Under the pieces are notes generated by a model. That model had not been told where the DNA came from and did not search any database. It worked only from the letters and a program-made list of their open reading frames with translations. A stretch of 51,091 nucleotides of DNA from Pyronema omphalodes (taxonomy: Eukaryota; Ascomycota; Pezizomycetes; Pezizales; Pyronemataceae): positions 1-51,091 of the forward strand of contig JAJJXM010000126.1 of the NCBI GenBank assembly GCA_024516155.1. Reading direction: 5' to 3'. Every line of letters begins with the position of its first letter. Within the stretch, counting starts at the first letter, position 1. Positions 10,135 through 19,385 of this stretch are shown piece after piece. The position numbers and the translations under genes were made by a program.

Positions 10135-10966
10135 GTAGCTCCCCCCTCCAGGCCGAGACTCCGACGAGGCTTGTCTGAGGTTCCCCATGGGGACGAGGTC
10201 GGGGTTGTCGCTGCCGACGGTGATTGCGGTTCTGGCGGCGGCATCTGCCGGATAGTCGTTGGCGGCGGGGAGAGTCTCCTCCGAAACCAGTGCTGGAGTG
10301 CTCCGGCAACGAGGACCCCTCGAATGGCGGTGGGGTGTGGGTCGGTGGTGGCACTTCTTCCTTTCCAGTGGGTGGTCCGTAGAAAGAGAGGTTTCTCGCG
10401 AGTCGTTCGGGGTCCCTGTTCGGGGACATGAGGTAGACAGGGACGTACCTCTTCTCCATCAAAGCCTCGCTCAAGGTTTCCGAGACCAGCTCGGGTGCTG
10501 TTGGTGGTTGTTCCCCGTTGGGGTGTTGTTGGTCCTTCTCCGGGACGGGGGTCGGTTCATCCGGTGTCGGAGCGGGAGTTGTCGAGGAGCGGGCAGGCCC
10601 TGTGGCGCCGCATCTGGGTTCATGGCCGTCCATGTTAACCAGAAACCCACAGTCGTAGCAGACCCTCTTTCCTCGCTGCCAGGCCCGACAGGCCTTCCGA
10701 ACATCCAGATGTTTCCTCCGGATCACAGCCTCTAACTCGGGATCGTGCGTCCGTCCGCAGTTGCATTCGTTGGTTCCTTCCCGTCCAGCGGTTGGAAAAT
10801 AGTTGTGTTTCTCTTTCGATTGTCGATGTGTGGCGCAGTAGTCGTCGTAACAGAAGGACCAGTGTTGGGCATCGTGTGGGGGATACGTGGTTGTCGGTGG
10901 TGGGGCATCCTGGCGGTACCAGCCGCCGGAGTGTTGGTCGTTCTCGGGGTTTATGGGGCTAGCCAT
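10028..10966 (-). CDS. element E ORF3: Cys/His-rich protein with C-terminal membrane segment, ending inside the LTR
   Basis: This is a 312-residue third gene downstream of pol; such genes are not standard in gypsy elements. Its ATG (10,964-10,966, context ACCATGGC) overlaps the pol stop by 16 nt. The N-terminal third has possible metal-binding sets: C39, C44, H47, H54; then C68, C70; then C103-X2-C106-X8-H115-X3-C119. A Pro/Thr-rich and then Arg-rich region follows. The last 28 residues (MLLGGIVTTAGLWFVG...) form a hydrophobic, Gly-rich segment that looks like a membrane anchor, with a single K that is T in the other LTR copy. The final 34 codons lie inside the LTR, and the polypurine tract is inside the gene. 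The function is unknown; an envelope-like or membrane-tethering role is only a guess. Confidence 0.75.
   Translation of the reverse strand: MASPINPENDQHSGGWYRQDAPPPTTTYPPHDAQHWSFCYDDYCATHRQSKEKHNYFPTAGREGTNECNCGRTHDPELEAVIRRKHLDVRKACRAWQRGKRVCYDCGFLVNMDGHEPRCGATGPARSSTTPAPTPDEPTPVPEKDQQHPNGEQPPTAPELVSETLSEALMEKRYVPVYLMSPNRDPERLARNLSFYGPPTGKEEVPPPTHTPPPFEGSSLPEHSSTGFGGDSPRRQRLSGRCRRQNRNHRRQRQPRPRPHGEPQTSLVGVSAWRGELLSRTARDMLLGGIVTTAGLWFVGVKLGMAYVTVRV
10135..10150 (-). other. polypurine tract of element E, inside ORF3
   Basis: The minus strand reads GGAGGGGGGAGCTAC immediately before the LTR start. It is in frame as part of ORF3 codons (W-R-G-E-L), so one sequence serves both as plus-strand primer and as coding sequence. 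Confidence 0.75.
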
Positions 10967-12303
10967 GGTTTATACAACCTTGGGGCCGGTTTTCTTGGGT
11001 AGGTTGTGTGAAATCGTCGGATCGCGTCGGGGGAATTCGTGAAGTTCTCCGATGGGTACCAAGTTCGGTCGGGGTCAGGGAATCCCGTCCAACGTACACG
11101 ATACTGGAGTCTGTTCCGATGATAGCGGGAATCAACTATCTCCTCCACTTCCCATTCCTCTTCGTCTTCAATAACAATTGGTGGGGGAGGAGGTTGGACG
11201 TGCCCGGGGATCGGTGTAAGAGTAGGTTGAGCCGGCTCGAGAAATGAGATGTGGAATACGGGGTGTATCCTCACACTGGCGGGGAGATCCAATTTATACG
11301 CTCTTGTTCCCACGCGCTCGAGGATGGTGTATGGTCCCATCAGCTTGTAATCCAACTTGCTGGATGGGCGAGTTGTCTTCACGTTTTTCCTCCGCAACCA
11401 CACCCTATCCCCCTCCCTGAGTACGGGATCCGGGTGTCTCTTCCGATTTGCCTGTTCTGCCTGGGCAGCCTGTGCATATCCGATTTCTGCCTGTAGTTCC
11501 CGGTGGAGGTTGGTGAGGGCTGAGACGTATTCCGCCACCTCCGGGAATCCTCCTTCTATTTTTCCCAGGCTAGGTGCGAACCGCGGATGATACCCAGAAT
11601 TCGCGAAAAAGGGGGTAACCTTCGTTGTCTCGGATTGAGTGTTGTTATAGCAAAACTCCGCCATTGAGAGTAGCTTTTCCCAGTCGTCCTGCTGGTAATT
11701 GCAGTACGCCCGCAGGTACTGTTCGAGGGTGGCGTTCGTGCGTTCGGTCTGTCCGTCGGTCTCGGGGTGGAATGCGGTGCTGAGCTTCCTTGACGTCCCC
11801 ATTGCCCCCATCACTCGCTTCCAAAACGTCGAGGTGAATAGAGACCCGCGGTCGGAGACGATATCGTTAGGAAGTCCGTGGGCCCTGACCACATGCCTCA
11901 GGAATCCATCCGCCAGTTCCTTCGGCCCCATCGTATCCGCACAGGCCACGAAGTGAGCCATCTTCGTGAACCGATCCACAATTACCCATAGGGCGTTGTT
12001 TCCTCCTCTTGACGGAAGTCCAGTGATAAAATCCATGGACACCGAATCCCACGGCCTCGATGGTGGCTGTAAGGGCTTCAGGAGCCCGAAAGGAGCGTGC
12101 CTAACTGGCTTAATCCTTTTGCAGGTATCGCAGTGGTCTACGTATCGGTTGACATATTGGCGTTGCTGAGGCCAATAATAATTCCTACTGATCAGCTCCA
12201 AGGTCCTTGCCCGCCCTGGGTGTCCCGCAACGAGTGCATCATGGTGGTCGTGTAGGAGCCGTAGCCGCAACTCGTGGTCGTCTGGTACCCATATCAACCC
12301 CTC
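10951..12303 (-). CDS. pol: element E Pol, integrase and chromodomain part
   Basis: This is the C-terminal part of Pol, reading in one frame from just after a TAG (12,304-12,306) to the TAA at 10,951-10,953. It contains the zinc region (DHHDALVAGH then CDTCKR), the integrase core acidic residues in SMDFITGLP, SDRGSLF and DGQTER, a GPY-like stretch (YKLMGPYTILERVG) and a chromodomain (EWEVEEIVDSRYHRNRLQY then VRWTGFPD). The domain itself looks intact. The upstream TAG would be in frame with the RNase H part, so it is a point lesion splitting Pol. The stop overlaps the start of ORF3. Confidence 0.92.
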   Translation of the reverse strand, partial: EGLIWVPDDHELRLRLLHDHHDALVAGHPGRARTLELISRNYYWPQQRQYVNRYVDHCDTCKRIKPVRHAPFGLLKPLQPPSRPWDSVSMDFITGLPSRGGNNALWVIVDRFTKMAHFVACADTMGPKELADGFLRHVVRAHGLPNDIVSDRGSLFTSTFWKRVMGAMGTSRKLSTAFHPETDGQTERTNATLEQYLRAYCNYQQDDWEKLLSMAEFCYNNTQSETTKVTPFFANSGYHPRFAPSLGKIEGGFPEVAEYVSALTNLHRELQAEIGYAQAAQAEQANRKRHPDPVLREGDRVWLRRKNVKTTRPSSKLDYKLMGPYTILERVGTRAYKLDLPASVRIHPVFHISFLEPAQPTLTPIPGHVQPPPPPIVIEDEEEWEVEEIVDSRYHRNRLQYRVRWTGFPDPDRTWYPSENFTNSPDAIRRFHTTYPRKPAPRLYKPWLAP

Positions 12304-12930
12304 CTACAGCAACAGCCCCTCCCGTTCTTCGCAAAGTCCCAATGCTACCTTCCGGTCTATCTTCTCCCCAGTTCGTAATTTTCTTAATATCTCCTGTATC
12401 TCCTGATCCTCCCTTGTTTTCTGTTGGATTTCTTTTAATAATTCCTCGTCGACCTGTATTTCCATGACCTCGGCAGAGTTGATCCAGAAGGTCTGCGGCG
12501 GCAAAAGAACTCGTTCCCTGTTCTGCCGGTGTTTCAGCTCCCCTTCCCAAGGAGAATCTCCTGATTCTCTCGATAGGATGTCGGGCTTTCCCGCCAGTTT
12601 GCCGGGTCGATACGTTATTGCGAAGTTGTAATTCGCCAACATTTCCGCCCACCTTGCCTGCCGTAGGTTTAGGTCTTTTTTTGTAGTCCAATATTCCAAA
12701 TTTTTATGGTCCGTCAATATAGTAATCTTGTGTCGAGTATTCTTGCAGTAGGTACCCCATTTATTTAGCCCTTCGACTATGGCGAGGAGTTCTTTATCGT
12801 GTATATCGTAATTTAGTTCCGGGCCTTCAGTTTGCGCGGGAAATATCCCAAGGGATGTAGAATGCCTTGGTCGTCCGGCTGCGAGCAGACTGCCCCGATG
12901 GCGTAGTCCGACGCATCTGTCTCCAGGGTT
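12304..12930 (-). pseudogene. pol: element E Pol, RNase H and linker, broken
   Basis: The open part (12,304-12,717) carries [19 protein letters not shown] and [14 protein letters not shown], the conserved end of gypsy RNase H, and then a linker ending REGLLL at the TAG. From 12,717 to 12,930 the expected motifs ([19 protein letters not shown]) can be found only by changing frame several times, so small indels separate RT from RNase H. Integrase follows in the same frame after the TAG. Confidence 0.85.
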
Positions 12931-14951
12931 CAGGGTTTTGTGGGGTCGAAATGTCGTAGGATAGGTTCAGAAATCATTGCCCGTTTCAGCTGTTCGAATG
13001 CTGATTTAGCCGCGTCGTCCCATCTCCATGTTACATCCTTCCTCGTCAGTTTTGTAAGAGGCGCCGTGATTTTGCTAAAATCCCGGATAAACCTCCTATA
13101 GAAGTTGGCGAACCCTATGAAACTCTGGATTCCCTTCACGTTTGTCGGTTCCCTCCATTCTGCCACTGCTCTTACCTTCTCCGGATCCATCCTTATCCCC
13201 GTTGGTGAGATGATATATCCCAAGTACTCCGTCTCCGTGGTGTGAAACTCGCATTTTGAGGCCTTGAGCCTCAACTTCACCTTATCCACCCGTTCCAAAA
13301 CCTTTCTCACATGTTGTTGGTGTTGATGCAGATCATCCGAGTAGATGAGGATGTCGTCGAGGTATGCCAGACAGAAGATGTCTAGATAGTCGCTGAGGAC
13401 CTCGTTCATCCACCTCTGAAAGGATGCTGGAGCGTTGGTAAGACCGAATGGCATGACCAAATATTCAAAAAGACCGTATTTCGTCCGAAAAGTGGTCTTC
13501 CATTCGTCCCCCTTTGCGATTCGCAGGTTATGATAGGCGTCCCGTACGTCGAGTTTCGTGTATATCTTTGCGTTGGATAGTCGATCCAACGCTTCCCCTA
13601 TCAACGGGAGAGGTGTTCTATCCTTCACTGTGATCTCGTTAAGCCCCCGATAATCCACACAGAGTCTTAGTGTGCCATCCTTCTTCTTCACAAAATGAAT
13701 CGGGGCCCCCGCCGGTGATGTCGAGCGGCGTATCCATCCCTTTTCCAGGCTCGTGTCCAAGTATTCTCTTAACGTCTTCAACCTTCCCTCGTCCAATGCT
13801 CGAAGGGGTTCGAATGGTGGAACCCCTCCCTTCACCAACGGAATCCGATGGTCGTGATGGCGGTGTGGGGGTCGTCCCGACACTTCTTCCCTATCAAATA
13901 CATGCAAGAAGTCGTGATATTCGACCGGAACAATGTCACTAGCCGAACGCGGGGTCGGTTCCTGCTGTTTGGCTGAACCCTGGGATACGGGTTCCCGAAC
14001 GGAGCCACACTGCTCGTCCTGTAGCGATCCCATGGCGGCGTAAGCGATCCAGTCAAAGTTTCCTTCCGATTCCTCCTCATCTTCCCCCTCTTCCTCGTTT
14101 CCATCGGCCTGCATTCGAAAAGGATCCTTTTCTGCACCATCCCGGATCCGTTTCCGTTCCTCCTTTACTTCTTCCCCTCCCTCGGGCTGCATTCGAAAAG
14201 GATCGTTCTGTGCAGTTCCCCGGGTCTGTTTCCGTTCCTCCTTTTTTTCTTTCCCTTCGGGCTGCATTCGAAAAGGATCGTTTTGTGCAGTATCCCGGGA
14301 CTCTTTCCATTCCTCCTTTTTCCCGTCCTTTTCCTCAGTCTGCATTCGAAAAGGATCGTTTTGTTCGCTACCCTTGATCTCTTTTCGTTCCTCCTCCTCC
14401 TGGTCCTTCTCGACCCTTATTTGAAGAGGATCACTTTGTCCGTCTTCCCAGGTTCCTTGTAGCTCCTCCTGTTCTTCGTCCTTTCCCATGTACTCCTCGA
14501 ACCCCCTTCGAAGAAGATCATCTTGTGCCCCGACTTGGACCCTTCCTTGTTGCTCCTCTTCCCCCTCTTTTTCCTGGTCCCTTCCGATCATTCTTCGCCA
14601 CGGGGCCGCTTCTTGTTCCTTTTTCCTCGTTCTATTTCCCCAGGTTTCCTTCCTTTCTTCCCAGCTTGCTTCGCATATTCTTTCTTCCCTGGCTGCGGCC
14701 TGCGCAGTGTCCAGTCGATATTGCTGAATAGCGTCGTTTTCCGTTACCGTGGTCGCGTGAGGTGAGGTCGAGGTCCCTAGGCACCTCTTAGCGCAACGCG
14801 CCGAGTCGAACATAACTCTTCCCTCGTTCCAGTCGATACTGGGGTTGTGCGTCCGGAGCCATGGAAGTCCCACAATGATAGGTGAGTTTCCAATCGTGAT
14901 ACAATGCAGCCGAATATCCTCCTGATGGTTATTGATCTGTACTCTTACCAT
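12930..14951 (-). CDS. pol: element E Pol, protease C-terminus, repeat linker and reverse transcriptase
   Basis: The frame starts with the end of the retropepsin ([17 protein letters not shown]), continues with a roughly 260-residue Glu/Lys/Gln-rich linker built of imperfect repeats around DPFRMQ, and then a full gypsy [61 protein letters not shown] and [12 protein letters not shown]. The catalytic aspartates are present. It stops at FDPTKP because of a frameshift before RNase H. The first part of the protease is in another frame at 14,978-15,140. Confidence 0.92.
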   Translation of the reverse strand: MVRVQINNHQEDIRLHCITIGNSPIIVGLPWLRTHNPSIDWNEGRVMFDSARCAKRCLGTSTSPHATTVTENDAIQQYRLDTAQAAAREERICEASWEERKETWGNRTRKKEQEAAPWRRMIGRDQEKEGEEEQQGRVQVGAQDDLLRRGFEEYMGKDEEQEELQGTWEDGQSDPLQIRVEKDQEEEERKEIKGSEQNDPFRMQTEEKDGKKEEWKESRDTAQNDPFRMQPEGKEKKEERKQTRGTAQNDPFRMQPEGGEEVKEERKRIRDGAEKDPFRMQADGNEEEGEDEEESEGNFDWIAYAAMGSLQDEQCGSVREPVSQGSAKQQEPTPRSASDIVPVEYHDFLHVFDREEVSGRPPHRHHDHRIPLVKGGVPPFEPLRALDEGRLKTLREYLDTSLEKGWIRRSTSPAGAPIHFVKKKDGTLRLCVDYRGLNEITVKDRTPLPLIGEALDRLSNAKIYTKLDVRDAYHNLRIAKGDEWKTTFRTKYGLFEYLVMPFGLTNAPASFQRWMNEVLSDYLDIFCLAYLDDILIYSDDLHQHQQHVRKVLERVDKVKLRLKASKCEFHTTETEYLGYIISPTGIRMDPEKVRAVAEWREPTNVKGIQSFIGFANFYRRFIRDFSKITAPLTKLTRKDVTWRWDDAAKSAFEQLKRAMISEPILRHFDPTKP
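14100..14530 (-). repeat. in-frame tandem repeat (25-29 codons) in the E Pol linker
   Basis: The plus-strand motif GAAAAGGATC and its variants recur near 14,117, 14,195, 14,270, 14,348, 14,423 and 14,510, spaced 75-87 bp, always a multiple of three. Each unit encodes (N/D)DPFRMQ or a variant followed by a Lys/Glu-rich tail. The repeats lie between protease and RT. Confidence 0.85.
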
Positions 14952-14977
14952 AGCTTCGTGGGTGACTGGTCCACTAG

Positions 14978-15140
14978 CTATCTCTCGCCGTCCACTGCCA
15001 ACACCCTTCGTGGGACGTCCTTCTTCTTCAGCGGAATCCCCACCCTTTCCGCATATTCCTTATCGATGAAGTTCTCCGTCGCTCCACAGTCCACCATGGC
15101 CGTCGTGGTGTGTTCTCGATTATCTTTTCCTTTTATTACT
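14978..15140 (-). pseudogene. pol: element E protease active-site part, cut by F
   Basis: Reading from the F insertion point, this encodes VIKGKDNREHTTTAMVDCGA and the following residues of the retropepsin active site (D-C-G-A-T). Removing F and one TTACT copy makes it continuous, in frame, with the -1 frame that leaves gag (EKIILKVV upstream). About 30 bp later it loses frame relative to the RT-containing part (from 14,951). The apparent start further right belongs to the F LTR and is not part of E. Confidence 0.88.
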
Positions 15141-15300
15141 TGTCGAAGGTCACGAAGGCACTGAGAGAGAGAAGAAGTAGAGGTGGAGACCGATGTATTA
15201 ACGAGTGTAGAGAGAGAAGACACAGAAGGAACAAGTGAGTGTCTATACATAGAGTGGTCCACCTCTACCTAAGCACTAGGGCCTTAGGCGCACTTCAACA
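15141..15300 (-). repeat. 3' LTR of copia element F (160 bp)
   Basis: The plus strand starts TGTCGAAGGTCACG and ends GCGCACTTCAACA. By eye it is identical to 20,396-20,555. It carries a short AGAGAGA-type stretch. Confidence 0.96.
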
Positions 15301-15507
15301 CACCCCCTCGTCTAAGGACGGGTGCTACAAACATAGTAATAAAGAGAAACATATCAATCCATCATAACAGAAAAACAAGAACAATACCATAGAGAAAAAC
15401 CCAATTATCCATAAAAGAAGAATGAAAACCCATAAGAAACAAACCCAAGTAAAACGAAAAAGCACAATTTAATCATCATCATCAGCAATCAGCAGCCATA
15501 CGTTCAA
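15301..15507 (-). other. F 3' untranslated region with polypurine tract
   Basis: CACCCCCTCGTC next to the LTR gives a purine-rich minus strand (about 15,303-15,310) suited as plus-strand primer. The rest, to the RNase H stop at 15,508, is AT-rich with no coding signal. Confidence 0.65.
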
Positions 15508-17391
15508 TCACAAACACACACTTCTATCACTATCCTTCATCATTTCCATCCCTAGAAGTTTCACGGCCAATGCGTGCGTTGGTCCGGGGAGCGGTTTGGT
15601 GAAGACATCTGCAACATTTTCTTTGGACGCAATGTATCCGAACGATACCGTTCCTTTTCGAGCTTCGTCGATCGAGTGATGGAATTTCACGTCGATGTGT
15701 TTTGTTTTCGCCTTGATGACACCGGTCTGGAGGAGGCGAAGTGCTCCCATGTTGTCGCAACGGACCGAGGTCGGCACTTTGTTATCCCAGGCTTCGGTGT
15801 CGTCCATCAATAGGCGGAACCAGATCGCTTCGCGAGTAGCATTGCTGCATGCAATGTACTCGGCTTCGAGGGTGGAGAGGGCGATAACGGACTGCTTCTT
15901 CGAGCTCCAGTGTATCGGCCCGTCCGCTCCTGGCGCAAGGACTACGCACCCCCCGACGCTTTTCCGATCGGCCGGACTGCCGGCCCAGTCGCTGTCGGAG
16001 AAGAGTCGCAAACAGTCCTGCGGTATGTCGTGGTTACGTCTGTAGATGATCGATAGATTTTTCGTTCCTTTCAGGTAGCGAATGACCCTCTTAGCAGCGG
16101 TCATGTGCATTGATAGGGGCGACTGATTGTATCGACTGAGGGCAGTCACAGCAAACGCAATGTCGGGACGAGTTCCGATTGCTGCGTACATTAGTGAACC
16201 GACCATTGACAGATACAGGCGTTTTTGCTGTTCATCAGTGGTCTTGTCTTCGCAGTCAGTGTTTTCAAGGTCAACGTGAATGTCCATGGGAGAAGAGGTG
16301 GGAGCGGCCTCAAGAAGGCCGTATCTGGCTATCACCCCCTCAATGTATTGCTTTTGTGAGATAGCAATGCTTCCGTCAGGTAAGTATTCGAGTTCGAGGC
16401 CGAGAAATCGAGTCGCCTTTCCGAGATCTGTCATTTTGAAGCGAGCACGGAGGGCCTTTTTGATGTTGTCGCCAATTCTCTGTTTGGTGAGGTTGAAAAT
16501 CAGAATGTCGTCCACGTACAAGAGTAGAAAGGCGTCTTTCATGAGGTAGAGGTTGGAGTCGGCGTGAGCTTGTCGGAAACCTTGTGTCATGAGGAAGTCA
16601 TTAATCTGGGTCCACCATAACCGAGGTGCCTGTTTTAGGCCATACAAGGCTTTTAGTAGACGGACAGTTGATGTTTTAGATAGGCGTTTGTCGAGCCATT
16701 CGATACCCGGCGGCATAGACATGAACGTTTTGTCGTTGTCAATGGCTGGGTTAAGAAAGGCTGTAACGACATCCATTTGGTCGACCGACCACCCCCTGGT
16801 TGCTGTCAAGCTTAGCAGGTAGCGTAGAGTACTTAGCTTTGAGACAGGTGCATAGGTTTCATCGTAATCAACACCCGGGACTTGTTCGTATCCTTTTATG
16901 ACCAGTCGGGCTTCGAATTTCGTGCTCCCGTCAGTGTTGCATTTTGTTTTGTAAATCCATCGGCATTTTAATGGTTTGCATCCAAATGGGACGGTGATGC
17001 CGTTGTTCAATGTTTGCTCGTCGGATGCATCGGATGGTGATACTGGTCGAAGAGGCTCTACATCGTTGTCTGACTTGAAAGCCTGAAAAGTTTCGTTTAT
17101 CGGTAGTGAATTCCACTCATCTTGCATTGCTTTTCTCCAGTTGTCCCGGTCAGCGCTCTTCATGGCAGCTGTATACGAGGTCGGGTCGCCATCGAGTAGA
17201 TCGGGACCTGTGGTGTCGTCGGGATCATCCTGAGTTGCTTTGGCGAGGAAAGCCGAGGCCAGAACGTCGTCAATATCGATATCTTTATAGTGAGACTTAT
17301 TTAGTTTGTTGATTTCAAGACGCTTGTCGCGCAGAGACAGTGATTTCAGGTCATTAGAGGCATCTGAGATTTTGCATGTTAGTTTAATCAA
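15508..17391 (-). CDS. pol: copia element F Pol, reverse transcriptase and RNase H
   Basis: This 627-codon open frame covers the copia RT, with KCRWIYKTKCNTDGSTKFEA, GVDYDETYAPVSKLSTLR, VDQMDVVTAFLN, LLKALYGLKQAPRLWW and the active site YVDDILIF. It continues through RNase H, with RLFSDSDWAGSPADRKSVGG, IALSTLEAEYIA and VRCDNMGALRL, and ends KDSDRSVCL. No stop interrupts these domains. It is in a different frame from the integrase part upstream, so unless something joins them the element is defective here. Confidence 0.95.
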   Translation of the reverse strand: MIKLTCKISDASNDLKSLSLRDKRLEINKLNKSHYKDIDIDDVLASAFLAKATQDDPDDTTGPDLLDGDPTSYTAAMKSADRDNWRKAMQDEWNSLPINETFQAFKSDNDVEPLRPVSPSDASDEQTLNNGITVPFGCKPLKCRWIYKTKCNTDGSTKFEARLVIKGYEQVPGVDYDETYAPVSKLSTLRYLLSLTATRGWSVDQMDVVTAFLNPAIDNDKTFMSMPPGIEWLDKRLSKTSTVRLLKALYGLKQAPRLWWTQINDFLMTQGFRQAHADSNLYLMKDAFLLLYVDDILIFNLTKQRIGDNIKKALRARFKMTDLGKATRFLGLELEYLPDGSIAISQKQYIEGVIARYGLLEAAPTSSPMDIHVDLENTDCEDKTTDEQQKRLYLSMVGSLMYAAIGTRPDIAFAVTALSRYNQSPLSMHMTAAKRVIRYLKGTKNLSIIYRRNHDIPQDCLRLFSDSDWAGSPADRKSVGGCVVLAPGADGPIHWSSKKQSVIALSTLEAEYIACSNATREAIWFRLLMDDTEAWDNKVPTSVRCDNMGALRLLQTGVIKAKTKHIDVKFHHSIDEARKGTVSFGYIASKENVADVFTKPLPGPTHALAVKLLGMEMMKDSDRSVCL

Positions 17392-17627
17392 GTGAACATC
17401 AGAACAAGGTGGAGGAGAAATTTGAGGAACGTTAAATAACAGTAGATAGGAAAATTCCGTGGCAGAATCTCATGATGAGATGCACAGCGGAGTGTTATTT
17501 GGGGAATTGTTAAGAAGATAAATATATTTTGGACTGATGGGAATCAGTGTGCGGCATTTTTGCCTGTTAAGAGCAGTCCGGGCAGCATGAAGGCTGGTCG
17601 GGACTGTGACATTTGAAAACAAGATTA
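17392..17627 (-). other. F integrase-RT linker, reading frame broken
   Basis: About 240 bp separate two otherwise clean frames. The RT frame can be followed a little upstream (through ISPPPCSDVHL) until a TGA near 17,470. The integrase frame ends at 17,628. A motif AGCCTTCATGCT (minus strand) occurs twice, near 17,585 and 17,655, in similar context. An indel or local duplication is the simplest reading; an intron is possible but I found no convincing splice pattern. Confidence 0.6.
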
Positions 17628-19382
17628 TTAAAGCAAACAGTTCGAGTAGGTTAGCATGAAGGCTAGTCCGACTCGAGCATGATGTGATGAAAGTACACCG
17701 TGTGGCCGTGAAAGTACCGACAGCGGTGTCATAGAAAGGTTGGGGTGGTCGTTGTACATACTCTGAATGAGGGCGTCTATCTCATGTGATATGAGCGCTG
17801 ACGCATTCTCATCACCCCCTTCAACTAGGTCAGGGAAACAGTCGGATATTGCCTTGATGATTTCCTCTGATGTATTGGGACGTCCTTCAGAGTCGAAGGC
17901 ATTATTGTCTTCCAGGAAGACGACGTTGGAAGCGCGCACGACAGAACGTGAATTGAAGTCATAGATGCGCCAAATCTTCGACGAATCAGTGTACCCAACC
18001 ATCATGCTGTGTGACGCGCGTGCGCTCCAGTTTTTGTCCGTCCTCTGCTCCTTCGGTATGTGTTTGAAGACCGTGCAACCGAATCTTCGAAGGTGCAGCA
18101 GCTGAGGCGGCCTGTGAAACAGGGCCTCATGAGGACTTAGCCAACCTGAGAGCGTCCTAGTCGGGGATATTGAATGCAGATATACCGCTGTGTTGACAGC
18201 TTCAGCCCAGAAGCGGTGAGGAACTTGGGCGTCTATTAACATGGAACGTGCTTTACCGTTGATAGTCTGTATGAATCTTTCGGCCGTTCCATTTTTGTGT
18301 TGTGTGAATGGTGGAGAGGGTTCGAACGAGATGCCGCTTTTCGCTAGGAAAGAGCGGAACTGTTGGTTATTGAATTCTCCTGTGCCATTATCACATCTGA
18401 AGCGCCGAATTTTATGTCCCAGTGATTCAATCCACGCTTTGTATTCTTGGAATACCGGTAACACCGCGTCTGTGGATTTTGATTTGAGAAAATATACCTT
18501 GGCGAAGCGACTAAAGTCATCAATATAAATAATATAATATCGTCGTTGGCTGATCGAAGGAGTCGACATCGGGCCGCAGACATCAGAGTGGATAAGCTCA
18601 AAAGGCTTGCTCGCACGTTCATCTGGGGTTCGAATAAAAGACTGCCGATTTTTGGCTTGTATGCATGTCGTACAAGACTGAGAATGGTTAATGTTTGTTG
18701 TTTTATCCGATGAATTTATAATTTTGCATAAGGATTCAGTATTGAGGTGGGCCAGTCTTCTGTGCCACATCTCGAAGTTGCTCGTCGGCTCAAGGCGGAA
18801 AGAGTGTTTGTGTGATGTTCGAAGGCTTTTGTTACTAGGACGCGTAAAGTCGACGTCTGGATCAATACGTTGGGTAGGCGGTTTGGTTGTCCGGCTTGAT
18901 GAGGGAATAGAATTTATATCAACGCCTGCACCAGATCGAGTGGTGATCAGGGCGTCTCGGTCCTCTTTTGCAGTGTCAGCTGTCCATCTGTACAAATTGT
19001 CCTTCATGCGAGCGACAATGATAGTTCTGGACGTCTTGTCTTTGACGGTGCAAGAGCCGTCCGCCATGGTGATTTGCCACCCCCTTTTATCGAAGAGGGG
19101 CAGAGAGAAAAGGGAAAGTCGAAAGGTAGGGACGGATAATGCAGAAATTTGGAAAAGGTTGTTGAGAATTATTTTGCCATAGGTATTAGTGGTGACTGTT
19201 GTGTTGTCACCTAAACGAATATTAATAGATTTGCCAGTAGCTAATGAGTCAGAAAGGAAAGCAGATTTATCGTTACAAAAGTGGTGCGTAGCACCAGAGT
19301 CGAGCACCCAAGTGTGAGTCTCAGCGGACGAGTCGGTAGCGATCAGGACTTGCGCTGTTAGGGAGGTGCTGAAGTTTCCGAG
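17628..19382 (-). CDS. pol: copia element F Pol, protease and integrase
   Basis: The frame is open from the codon after the gag TGA. It shows the protease active site LDSGATHHFCNDKSAF, a pre-integrase zinc region (HRRLAHLNTESL then CTTCIQAK), and the integrase core with IHSDVCGPM, RCDNGTGEFN and NGTAERFIQTI, followed by PHEALFHRPP and a typical linker. All catalytic residues are visible. It is in the same frame as gag, so a single stop codon is all that separates them. It ends at 17,628 within the linker before RT. Confidence 0.95.
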   Translation of the reverse strand, partial: LGNFSTSLTAQVLIATDSSAETHTWVLDSGATHHFCNDKSAFLSDSLATGKSINIRLGDNTTVTTNTYGKIILNNLFQISALSVPTFRLSLFSLPLFDKRGWQITMADGSCTVKDKTSRTIIVARMKDNLYRWTADTAKEDRDALITTRSGAGVDINSIPSSSRTTKPPTQRIDPDVDFTRPSNKSLRTSHKHSFRLEPTSNFEMWHRRLAHLNTESLCKIINSSDKTTNINHSQSCTTCIQAKNRQSFIRTPDERASKPFELIHSDVCGPMSTPSISQRRYYIIYIDDFSRFAKVYFLKSKSTDAVLPVFQEYKAWIESLGHKIRRFRCDNGTGEFNNQQFRSFLAKSGISFEPSPPFTQHKNGTAERFIQTINGKARSMLIDAQVPHRFWAEAVNTAVYLHSISPTRTLSGWLSPHEALFHRPPQLLHLRRFGCTVFKHIPKEQRTDKNWSARASHSMMVGYTDSSKIWRIYDFNSRSVVRASNVVFLEDNNAFDSEGRPNTSEEIIKAISDCFPDLVEGGDENASALISHEIDALIQSMYNDHPNLSMTPLSVLSRPHGVLSSHHARVGLAFMLTYSNCLL

Positions 19383-19385
19383 TCA
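19383..19385 (-). promoter_or_regulatory. in-frame TGA between F gag and pol (possible readthrough site)
   Basis: The sequence reads ATC TGA CTC GGA and the same frame continues without a stop through protease and integrase. TGA followed by CT is the favourable context for stop-codon readthrough in general, but a simple nonsense mutation cannot be excluded. Confidence 0.45.

Noticed and set aside
17392..17627. Intron joining copia F integrase to RT
   Set aside because: No convincing donor-branch-acceptor set was found on the minus strand, and the repeated AGCCTTCATGCT suggests local rearrangement instead.
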